64,000 bases of DNA from an uncultured Paraprevotella sp. (GTDB lineage Bacteria; Bacteroidota; Bacteroidia; Bacteroidales; Bacteroidaceae), in the NCBI GenBank assembly GCA_944321365.1, contig CALULA010000001.1:248001-312000 (forward strand), written 5' to 3'. Made by a program: the position numbers and the translations under genes. The notes beneath the pieces are model-generated. The model was not told where the DNA came from and did not search any database. It was given only the letters and a program-made list of their open reading frames with translations. Each line of letters opens with the position of its first letter. The stretch's first letter is position 1. This document shows, one piece after another, positions 16,106 through 25,357 of the stretch.

Positions 16106-17569
16106 ATGGAGCATACACAAGAAGGTAACAGACTTTATTTGTATTCGATTACGACAGTAGCCATCATCGGAGGCTTGCTGTTTGGCTATGACACAGCGGT
16201 CATATCCGGAGCGGAAAAAGGGCTTGAAGCTTTTTTCCTGATGGCAACAGACTTTGAGTATAACAAGGTGTTGCACGGCATCACGTCGTCCAGTGCCTTG
16301 ATCGGTTGCGTTGTGGGCGGTGCCATTTCCGGCTATCTGGCCTCACGGCTGGGGCGGCGCAATTCTTTGCGTCTGGCATCCGTGCTTTTTTTCTTGTCGG
16401 CATTGGGATCGTACTATCCGGAATTCCTGTTTTTCGAGAAAGGAGATGCCAGTTGGAATTTGTTGCTGGCCTTTAACTTTTATCGCATTTTGGGCGGTGT
16501 GGGAGTCGGATTGGCGTCGGCAGTCTGCCCGATGTACATTGCCGAGATAGCCCCTTCCAACATCCGTGGTACGCTTGTCTCGTGCAACCAGTTTGCCATT
16601 ATCTTTGGCATGTTGGTGGTTTATTTTGTCAATTATCTGATTCTGGGCGATCATCAGAATCCTATATTGGTGACAGATGCCGCCACGGGTGTTGTGTCTG
16701 TCAGTCCGGAGTCGGATATGTGGACCGTCTATGAGGGATGGCGTTACATGTTCGGTTCTGAGGCCTTTCCCGCTGCCCTTTTCGGGTTTCTGTTGTTTTG
16801 TGTTCCCAAGACGCCGCGTTATCTGGTGCTTTGTGGCGAAGAAGAGCGTGCCTATTCCATATTGGAGAAAATCAATGGCAGCGCAGTGGCACGTAAGGTC
16901 CTGGAAGAGATAAAGCAGACTTCACGGGAGAAGACCGAGAAACTTTTCACGTATGGCGTGGCTGTCATTGTCATCGGCATTATGTTGTCTGTGTTCCAGC
17001 AGGCCATTGGCATCAATGCCGTGCTCTATTATGCGCCGCGCATTTTTGAGGGAGCCGGTGCGGAAGGCGGCGGGATGATGCAGACGGTTATCATGGGTGT
17101 GGTAAATATAGTCTTTACGCTGGTTGCCATCTTCACGGTAGACCGTTTCGGCCGCAAGCCTTTGCTGATTATCGGTTCCATCGGAATGGCAGTCGGAGCT
17201 TTTGCTGTGGCTTTCTGCGATCAGGCCGGCGTCAAAGGCATTGTTCCTGTGCTCTCTGTCATTGTTTATGCCGCATTCTTCATGATGTCGTGGGGGCCGA
17301 TCTGCTGGGTGCTGATTTCGGAGATTTTCCCCAATACGATACGCGGTCAGGCTGTGGCTATAGCCGTAGCTTTCCAATGGGTGTTCAATTATTTGGTTTC
17401 TTCTACGTTCCCCGCCTTGTATGATTTCAGTCCGATGTTTGCTTATAGCTTGTATGGCATCATCTGTCTGCTTGCTGCGCTGTTCGTATGGCGGTGTGTG
17501 CCGGAAACCAAAGGCAAGACTCTGGAGGATATGACGGCGTTGTGGCGGAAGCGTAATGAGAAAGCCTGA
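16106..17569 (+). CDS. MFS sugar:H+ symporter (XylE-like)
   Basis: 487-residue inner-membrane protein with twelve helices of the sugar porter family. Signatures: GGLLFGYDTAVISGA in helix 1, RLGRR in loop 2-3, QQAIGINAVLYYAPRIFE in helix 7, DRFGRK in loop 8-9 and C-terminal PETKGKTLE. The N- and C-half RxGRR repeats and the QQxxGINxxxYY sugar-site motif are intact, so it should be active. The family takes up xylose, arabinose, glucose or galactose with protons. Cotranscribed with the Nudix-type regulator. It ends 41 bp before a long terminator hairpin. Confidence 0.92.
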   Translation: MEHTQEGNRLYLYSITTVAIIGGLLFGYDTAVISGAEKGLEAFFLMATDFEYNKVLHGITSSSALIGCVVGGAISGYLASRLGRRNSLRLASVLFFLSALGSYYPEFLFFEKGDASWNLLLAFNFYRILGGVGVGLASAVCPMYIAEIAPSNIRGTLVSCNQFAIIFGMLVVYFVNYLILGDHQNPILVTDAATGVVSVSPESDMWTVYEGWRYMFGSEAFPAALFGFLLFCVPKTPRYLVLCGEEERAYSILEKINGSAVARKVLEEIKQTSREKTEKLFTYGVAVIVIGIMLSVFQQAIGINAVLYYAPRIFEGAGAEGGGMMQTVIMGVVNIVFTLVAIFTVDRFGRKPLLIIGSIGMAVGAFAVAFCDQAGVKGIVPVLSVIVYAAFFMMSWGPICWVLISEIFPNTIRGQAVAIAVAFQWVFNYLVSSTFPALYDFSPMFAYSLYGIICLLAALFVWRCVPETKGKTLEDMTALWRKRNEKA

Positions 17570-17610
17570 ACTGGCTCAGTGTGACGCCCGCCTGCGTCTT
17601 TGAAATCGTC

Positions 17611-17655
17611 GGCATCCGGCTTTCTGACTCATCAGAAAGCCGGATGCCTTGTTTT
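17611..17655. terminator. Terminator between convergent symporter and TlpA-like genes
   Basis: Perfect 17-bp stem 17611-17627 with 17632-17648 (GGCATCCGGCTTTCTGA), 4-base loop, then TTGTTTTA. A second, weaker hairpin CTGTCAG/CTGACAG spans 17664-17697. Confidence 0.9.
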
Positions 17656-17739
17656 ATGCCTTTCTGTCAGTCCTTTCGTGCTGCTGACAGAAGTGTTTTT
17701 ACCTTTACGGAGAGATAAAGGGCGGACAATGCGGTGCAT

Positions 17740-18255
17740 TTACAGCAGTTTTTCCAGTTCACGGATGAGATCGTCGGCGGTAGCCAGTGGGGAGTCTGTG
17801 AAGATGGCCCGGACTATTCCGTCGGAATCGGCTATGTAGATGCGGGGAATAGTGGCGTAGGCAAACAGCTGATAGATGCTTCGGTCCGTCTGTGCGGAAA
17901 AAGGCAATGTCAGTCCGTTTTCTGCCCAATAACTGCTGATGGAGTTTTCGTCTTGCTCACGGCTTATGGCTACGAAGGCTGCTCTTCCGTCGGTGCCGTA
18001 GGCCTCATACAGGCTTTGTATGACGGGCAGTTCGGCTTGGCAGTCGCTGCATGAGGTATTGAAGAACAGGATGACGGACGGGCGTCCTTTCAGCGTCTGT
18101 TCACTGACGGTAATGCCATTGCTCATGCTGACCGTGAAAGCCGGGAGTGAGTCTCCTATGCCGATGGGATCGGGGCCTTGCTCCGTGTCATGTTCATTGA
18201 TGCATCCTGCCGTCAGCAGGAGGAAAAGTAGAAAGAGGTGTGGACAGATTTTCAT
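17740..18255 (-). CDS. TlpA-like thioredoxin-fold lipoprotein
   Basis: 170 residues from the ATG at 18255. Lipoprotein signal with lipobox LTAGC, lipidated Cys18; then a thioredoxin-like fold with CSDC at 69-72 (FFNTSCSDCQAELPVI) and a later cis-Pro region (YATIPRIYIAD). Such periplasm-facing proteins reduce or isomerise disulphides, or act in cytochrome or peroxide pathways. The CSDC active site is unusual compared with CGPC or CPPC but keeps both cysteines. An upstream in-frame start to 18324 would cross the promoter and is rejected. Convergent with the symporter gene. Confidence 0.9.
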   Translation of the reverse strand: MKICPHLFLLFLLLTAGCINEHDTEQGPDPIGIGDSLPAFTVSMSNGITVSEQTLKGRPSVILFFNTSCSDCQAELPVIQSLYEAYGTDGRAAFVAISREQDENSISSYWAENGLTLPFSAQTDRSIYQLFAYATIPRIYIADSDGIVRAIFTDSPLATADDLIRELEKLL

Positions 18256-18282
18256 GTCATAAGCTTGTTTGCGTACGGAATG

Positions 18283-18290
18283 CAAAGTTA
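18283..18290 (-). promoter_or_regulatory. -7 box (TAACTTTG) for the TlpA-like gene
   Basis: The minus strand reads TAACTTTGCATTCC, an exact match 28 bp before the ATG at 18255. It supports the shorter start. Confidence 0.7.
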
Positions 18291-18328
18291 CGACATTCTT
18301 TTTAAAGGAAGAACATTTTGCCATAAAT

Positions 18329-18361
18329 GCAGCAGCCTGCCCCGAATGAGGCAGGCTGCTG
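18329..18361 (-). terminator. Hairpin after the alginate-lyase-like gene
   Basis: CAGCAGCCTGCC pairs with GGCAGGCTGCTG around an 8-base loop, 25 bp after the stop at 18386. The downstream T run on the minus strand is weak (ATTTATGG). Confidence 0.6.
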
Positions 18362-18385
18362 TGGTTTTAAGGAGAGGGATTAGCT

Positions 18386-21181
18386 TTATCTGATGAATTT
18401 CACACTCTGGCTTTGCTGACCGTCGGATATGCGTATGATGTAGATTCCCCTGCTCAGCGGCGTGATGTCCAAGGTGTGGATACCAGACGGAACGGTGGTG
18501 TTCATGACCTGGTTTCCGGACAGATTGTAGACTGAAGCCGTGACTTGACGTTCTGTGCTGATTTCTATGCCTGTCGGGCTTGTCTTGACAGCCCAGGCCG
18601 AGGTCGGCGTTGCAATATCGCGGATGGCGGTTTCTCCGCCACTGCCGGATGTGTTGACGTTTTCCAGAACGAAAGGAAAGTCGGACGGCATTTCGTCGGT
18701 CTGGTCGCAGATGAGCCCGTTCCCGTCCGTTTCCCAGAAATATTGGCCGTATCTTTCCGGTGTACGTATCATGCATTCCTGTTCTTCACCACCTTTCAAC
18801 AGGTAAATGCTGAAGCTACTTCGTGCCTGACTGTAGACCAGGGTGCTGAGGACGCCCAGGTTGTTCAGATAGGCCGAGCCGTCGTGGTTCTCAATCTTGT
18901 AACGTCCTACGGCATTGAGGTAGGTGATGTGCCATACGTAGTTCACGGAGTCTTCCTCTTCGTCCGGCATGCCGAAAGTTACGGTGCTGCTGTTCAGGTA
19001 TTTTCCCGTAGAGCGGTCTTTTATACGGTAGTAACCGTCGGTCAGGCACTGCCCATCTGTATAGATTTTCACTTCAAAGTCGAAGTCGGCTTCATAGGTC
19101 TTGGCTGGCGAGGAGTCGTCTATCCAATGCAGGTGACGGGAGAAAGACGACTGCACGTCCTGGAAGATCAAGGAGTCGGTCTGCTCGCCGGAATCCCATG
19201 TATAGACTCCGTTTCTGTATCTGAGGGAGGTCGTCTTTCCTTTCATCACGATATCGTGTCCCGGTGGGATGATGGCGCGCAGGTTTTCCTGGGCCACGCC
19301 GTCTACGGCAAGTATGGGAATGACCACGGAATTGTTGATGGTGAATTCCTGTGTGATTCTTACGCCGGACTGGTTGGTCAGTGTGACCGTGAACTTCTGG
19401 TCGGAAGTGCCCTGGCGGAAAGTGTACGACGTGCCGGAGCCTACCACCTTGCCGTCCTCGTCATACCATATGGCGGAGGCGATGTAGTTCCAGTTGGCAT
19501 AGTCTACGCCCAGAGTGATGTCGCGTCCGCTCACGGCACTGAAGGTGGAGGTGTTGCCGTTGCGCACTCCGTTATACTCAATCCACGGCGTCATGGTGCC
19601 CCGTATGCCTTCGCCGTAGACGGAGATGCAGAACATTTGTGTGCTTTGTATGCCGTGGCTGTTGGTGTAGTGCAGGCGGTAGATGCCCGATGTGTTGGCC
19701 GTTATGTCGCGGCTGTTGCCTTGCACGCCGTCTTCCCATTCCCAGTTGCCCGTGTCGGTCTCTCCGTCCGGGAGCACGGCGCGGAGTGTCAGTTGGGTGC
19801 CTGCGGTCACTTCTTTCATTTCCGCATAGGGGCGTACAGTTCCGTTGCATTCGATTTCCGGCGACAGGATGGTGGGCCGTGTCTCTTCCGTCACCGGCTC
19901 GTCGTTGTGCATGAGCGTGCCGAAGCCCGTGTGGTCGAAACCGCCGCTGTTGACTCCGTATGAGCCTCCGCCGGCTTCTGTCCCGACAATGCCGGTCATT
20001 CGCTTGCAGTATTCCATGGGAATGCCCATCCGGTTCTCATAATGGTTGACGAAGAGCTGCCAGATGGGGCGGTTTTGTCCGCGTCCGGTGGCGCTCAGTC
20101 CTCCCATCCACCAGTTGGTGGTGTAGGGAATGTCCGCAGGGTCCACCTGATTACAATTGTACATGGCTACGTATTCTGCTGCGCCGGCCACCATGGTCTC
20201 TCCTGCCTTGCCCGGAATCAGCGGGTTGTAGAGGTTGCAGAAAGCGTTGTCGCCCTGATTGTAGGCCGATTGCAGGGCGTAGGAGAGCAGGCCGAGTGCG
20301 GCCATGGCGTGCCCTTGGTCGCGTCCGCTCTCCTGCATCTGGTTCAGGTAGCCCTCAGGTCCGCGTGCGTCCTCGTGGAACCAGGGTATCAGTCCCCAGC
20401 CGTATCCGCACATGCCCTGGTCGGTTTTCCACGGATGGCTGTCGCCCACGTAGAGCGACTCGTTGCCCGGCCCCTCCTTGATCCACCACATGCCGTAGTT
20501 GTAGATGTCCGGCAGGTCGGCAAAGATGCCCAGCGACACGCAGAACAGGGCGTTGCCCAGTCCCCAGTTGCTGTGGTAGTGATACCAGTTGCCTTCGCGG
20601 GTCACGGTGTCGTGGCGGCGTTCCAGGAAGTCTTGTGCCGTGGTGAACCACACATCGACCATCCACTGTTTGAAGCGTTCAAAATCCTCTTTGGCCCATC
20701 CGCTGTAGTCGCGCATCAGCTCGGCGGCGTTCAGGAACTGGTAGCCGATGAACCCCGGAATGAGCGACTGGTTGGTGTTTCCGCCGATGCCCGTCGTGAT
20801 GGTGGAGTATTGGTTCAGCACATAGATGGCCTTGTCGGCCCATGCTTTCTCATCTGTCAGTTTCCAGAGCAGGGCGCACTGATAGGCTTTTGCCGCATTG
20901 CGGTAGGCGTTCATATAGTTCTCGTCTCCGGCGATGCCGCGTTTGATGATTTCGGTCACGCCCCAGATTTCTGTGAGTGCCTTGTTGGCAATCCAGCTGT
21001 TCTTCAATACGTTGAAAGCCTCTGTGGTTTTTCTGTCGTTGTTGGCCAGCCGTTGCTTGATTTGTTCTATGTCTTGTTCCGAGTGCAACAGGCCGGGATG
21101 GACGAATGTGCCTTGTGCTATCAGTTTGCCGTTGCCGAGGCAGAATAGCAGGGCTACAGTGAAAAGGGATAATTTCTTCAT
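18386..21181 (-). CDS. Secreted alginate-lyase-like multidomain protein with T9SS-type C-terminal domain
   Basis: 931 residues. Signal peptide (1-22, cut after LIAQ); an alpha-toroid-like domain at about 25-430 resembling the alginate_lyase Pfam fold (HPGLLHSEQDIEQIKQRL start; HYHSNWGLGNALFC; later GSYGVNSGGFDHTG). Ig-like beta domains lie at about 440-680 and a ricin-type beta-trefoil-like segment at about 690-840 (DGYYRIKDRSTGKYLN). The C-terminal domain at about 855-931 ends in GIYIIRISDGQQSQSVKFIR, typical of type IX secretion sorting domains. It likely degrades or binds an acidic polysaccharide outside the cell; the exact lyase class is not secure. Preceded by the 22-bp array at 21373. 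Confidence 0.78.
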   Translation of the reverse strand: MKKLSLFTVALLFCLGNGKLIAQGTFVHPGLLHSEQDIEQIKQRLANNDRKTTEAFNVLKNSWIANKALTEIWGVTEIIKRGIAGDENYMNAYRNAAKAYQCALLWKLTDEKAWADKAIYVLNQYSTITTGIGGNTNQSLIPGFIGYQFLNAAELMRDYSGWAKEDFERFKQWMVDVWFTTAQDFLERRHDTVTREGNWYHYHSNWGLGNALFCVSLGIFADLPDIYNYGMWWIKEGPGNESLYVGDSHPWKTDQGMCGYGWGLIPWFHEDARGPEGYLNQMQESGRDQGHAMAALGLLSYALQSAYNQGDNAFCNLYNPLIPGKAGETMVAGAAEYVAMYNCNQVDPADIPYTTNWWMGGLSATGRGQNRPIWQLFVNHYENRMGIPMEYCKRMTGIVGTEAGGGSYGVNSGGFDHTGFGTLMHNDEPVTEETRPTILSPEIECNGTVRPYAEMKEVTAGTQLTLRAVLPDGETDTGNWEWEDGVQGNSRDITANTSGIYRLHYTNSHGIQSTQMFCISVYGEGIRGTMTPWIEYNGVRNGNTSTFSAVSGRDITLGVDYANWNYIASAIWYDEDGKVVGSGTSYTFRQGTSDQKFTVTLTNQSGVRITQEFTINNSVVIPILAVDGVAQENLRAIIPPGHDIVMKGKTTSLRYRNGVYTWDSGEQTDSLIFQDVQSSFSRHLHWIDDSSPAKTYEADFDFEVKIYTDGQCLTDGYYRIKDRSTGKYLNSSTVTFGMPDEEEDSVNYVWHITYLNAVGRYKIENHDGSAYLNNLGVLSTLVYSQARSSFSIYLLKGGEEQECMIRTPERYGQYFWETDGNGLICDQTDEMPSDFPFVLENVNTSGSGGETAIRDIATPTSAWAVKTSPTGIEISTERQVTASVYNLSGNQVMNTTVPSGIHTLDITPLSRGIYIIRISDGQQSQSVKFIR

Positions 21182-21556
21182 AAGAACTGTTGTTTGTTTG
21201 CCTTTATTGTTTTATAGGTTAATACTATACGGATTACGAACGGGCGGAGAAAAATCTCCTTGCCTATGCATGTTTTTAATATAATATAACGGGATTTTAA
21301 TGTAGATTTCAGGCTTGTTTTGCCGGACGGCGCAGAGGGGTGGGTGCGGCATGCCGGAATAATGAGACTGATTGTGCGCAAGACTCACGGTGTTTTTCCG
21401 CAAGACTTGCTACACTTTTCCGCAATACTTGCGTTGTCTTTCCGCAGGCAACGTTGCGTTTTGCAGCCGGCGGGGTCTGCGGGTTTCGCACAAGGAGCCG
21501 TCTTTTCTTTGTGGATCAGGCCTGCTCTTGGTGTTGACGCTCAGTGCTTGTGTCTG
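21182..21556. other. Gene-free stretch upstream of the alginate-lyase-like gene
   Basis: No coding frame was accepted. Contents: an A/T-rich leader for the lyase-like gene (21182-21310), the 22-bp array at 21373-21460 and GC-rich sequence up to the dapA terminator. No exact TAnnTTTG box was found for the lyase-like gene. Confidence 0.6.
21373..21460. repeat. 22-bp periodic repeat array C (four units)
   Basis: Units start at 21373, 21395, 21417 and 21439 with TGTGCGCAAGAC, TTTCCGCAAGAC, TTTCCGCAATAC and TTTCCGCAGGC. The CGCA cores fall at 21377, 21399, 21421 and 21443, all exactly 22 bp apart. Units 2 and 3 also hold a small inverted repeat (GCAAGACTTGC, GCAATACTTGC). This is the clearest array in the window. 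Confidence 0.85.
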
Positions 21557-21594
21557 AAAAAAACGCCGGAGACGGGAGGTCTGTCGGCGTTTTT
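21557..21594 (-). terminator. Terminator of dapA
   Basis: AAAAACGCCG (21559-21568) pairs with CGGCGTTTTT (21585-21594), with extra pairing GAGAC/GTCT in the arm. The T run on the minus strand follows directly, 37 bp after the dapA stop. Confidence 0.8.
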
Positions 21595-21630
21595 CCGGAA
21601 TATATGCTATGTCTTTTATGCCCGATGGGG

Positions 21631-22524
21631 TCAATATCTGATATTCAGTTCGCGCAGTATGGCTGAAATCTTTTCCATGGTTGTCAGACGGGTGGGTACC
21701 AACGGCAGGCGAAGCTGGTTCTCTATCATGCCCATGGCATGCAGCATGGCCTTGACTCCGGCCGGGTTGCCGTCGACAAACAGCAGCTTGAACAGCTCGG
21801 CGAATTTGTGATGTATGATGCGGGCGTGTTCATATTCACCGTTGAGTGCCATGCGGACCATGCGGCTGAATTCTGCCGGAAGGGCATTTCCGATGACGGA
21901 TATTACACCGACGGCTCCCAGTGTGATGAGGGGGAACGTGATTCCGTCGTCTCCTGAGATGACGTCGAACGTATCGGGCTTGTTCTTGATGATGTCGTCC
22001 ATCTGCGTGATGTTGCCGCTGGCTTCCTTGATGGCTACAATGTTGTCGAAGTCATGTGCCAGGCGGAGCGTGGTTTCCGCGCTCATGTTGACTCCCGTCC
22101 GTCCGGGCACGTTATAGAGTACGACAGGCAGGGGAGAGGCTTGCGCAATAGTCTTGAAGTGCTGGTACAGCCCTTCCTGTGAAGGCTTGTTGTAGTAGGG
22201 GCAGACAGACAGGACACCGTCGATTCCGCTCCAGTCGTTCGATTGCAGTTCTTGTACGACAGCCGCTGTATTGTTGCCCCCGCAGCCCATCAGCAATGGA
22301 ACGCGGCCGTTCACCCGTTCTACGAGGATTTGTTTCAGAGCCTTTTTCTCGTCGGCGGACAAACAGGGGGTTTCTGCCGTGGTTCCCATGATGCACAAGA
22401 AATCAATGCCGTTCTGGATCTGATATTCTACCAGACGCAACAGTGCGTCATAGTCTATACTGCCGTCTGATTTGAAGGGAGTGATCAAGGCTATACCCAG
22501 TCCTTTGAACTTATTTTGTGCCAT
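21631..22524 (-). CDS. dapA: 4-Hydroxy-tetrahydrodipicolinate synthase
   Basis: Condenses pyruvate with aspartate semialdehyde, the first committed step to diaminopimelate and lysine. 297-residue TIM barrel. Schiff-base lysine K166 in NIVAIKEASGN; T48/T49 in GTTAETPCL; Y137 in LYNVPGRTG with R142 binding the substrate carboxylate. All catalytic residues of the family are present. The first residues MAQNKFKGLGIALITPF match the usual start. It has its own full promoter and terminator, so is probably monocistronic. Confidence 0.96.
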   Translation of the reverse strand: MAQNKFKGLGIALITPFKSDGSIDYDALLRLVEYQIQNGIDFLCIMGTTAETPCLSADEKKALKQILVERVNGRVPLLMGCGGNNTAAVVQELQSNDWSGIDGVLSVCPYYNKPSQEGLYQHFKTIAQASPLPVVLYNVPGRTGVNMSAETTLRLAHDFDNIVAIKEASGNITQMDDIIKNKPDTFDVISGDDGITFPLITLGAVGVISVIGNALPAEFSRMVRMALNGEYEHARIIHHKFAELFKLLFVDGNPAGVKAMLHAMGMIENQLRLPLVPTRLTTMEKISAILRELNIRY

Positions 22525-22552
22525 ATATTAATTGTTTCTAACTATTTCGCGA

Positions 22553-22583
22553 CAAAATTACGAATAAAATCCCAAATCGCAAA
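22553..22583 (-). promoter_or_regulatory. dapA promoter with -33 TTTG and -7 TAATTTTG
   Basis: On the minus strand TTTG (22583-22580) is 19 bp from TAATTTTG (22560-22553), matching the Bacteroidetes consensus at both boxes. It lies between the ligA stop and dapA. Confidence 0.8.
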
Positions 22584-22593
22584 CAATCTTTCA

Positions 22594-24633
<2,040 letters not shown>

Positions 24634-24640
24634 TCAGAGT

Positions 24641-25357
24641 TCACTCCCGGTTTTTGGTTCGGATTATGTCGAAGAGATAAGAGGCGCGGACGGCGATGGT
24701 CCCGTTGGCCGACCGCCCGAAAACGTCTTTCTTACCGTTGCCGAAGATGTCGCTCAACCCATAGTAATAGCGTCCTTCCAGCAGGAAATGCCCTATCTTG
24801 GTGTTTATTTCTATGCCGAGTCCGGCTGTGATGCCATACTCGAATTTGTTCTTTACGGGCATGTCATACTGTTGGTTTACCTGCCCCGGACGACGGCTGA
24901 GTGTGGAGTCGTTGAACAGTCCTCCTTTGACACCTTTATCACCGAGGTAGAATCCCAGTTGCGGTCCTGCTACGACATAGAAAAGTGCGCCCCGCTCTTC
25001 ATATCCCCATCCCATGCGGGCCAGCAGAGGTATTTGGATATAGTTGATGTCTCTTTTATACGTGTCGTCCGAGGTCTCGATGACTTCCTCCCATCCCAGA
25101 TTGGCGTAATTGACTTCCAGCTGTATGGAGCACAGGCTCTTGAAGTACTTCTCGCACGTGTAGCGCATGGTGAATCCGAATGTCGGTGCTCCCTTGAACT
25201 TCTGCTGGATGCTGGGATTGAACATGACTTGGTTTAATGTATATCCTCCGTTGACTCCGATAGCCAAATCATTTCTGGGAGAGCCGATTTGTCCGTAGGC
25301 TTTTCCGCAGTAGAACAGTAATCCACAGAGAAAGATGGTGATGAGTCGTTTCTTCAT
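24641..25357 (-). CDS. PorT-like outer-membrane beta-barrel protein
   Basis: 238 residues with a signal peptide (1-22, CGKAYGQ) and alternating beta strands, including NDLAIGVNGGYTLNQVMF, INYIQIPLLARMGWGYE and ALFYVVAGPQLGFYL. This is the usual layout of the OMP_b-brl_2/PorT family in Bacteroidales, where IQIPLL-type strands are characteristic. It probably forms a small barrel in the outer membrane. Its start overlaps the stop of the LysM/binding-protein gene by 4 bp, so translation is coupled and the two products may work together. Function unknown; the PorT name is by fold, not by a proven role in type IX secretion. Confidence 0.85.
   Translation of the reverse strand: MKKRLITIFLCGLLFYCGKAYGQIGSPRNDLAIGVNGGYTLNQVMFNPSIQQKFKGAPTFGFTMRYTCEKYFKSLCSIQLEVNYANLGWEEVIETSDDTYKRDINYIQIPLLARMGWGYEERGALFYVVAGPQLGFYLGDKGVKGGLFNDSTLSRRPGQVNQQYDMPVKNKFEYGITAGLGIEINTKIGHFLLEGRYYYGLSDIFGNGKKDVFGRSANGTIAVRASYLFDIIRTKNRE

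Noticed and set aside
18545..19963. Long plus-strand open frame (472 codons)
   Set aside because: Antisense to the alginate-lyase-like gene; no start context and low-complexity Val/Arg/His-rich product.
21373..21460. CRISPR array
   Set aside because: Units are contiguous 22-bp steps with diverged sequence; there are no conserved repeats separated by unique spacers, and no cas genes.
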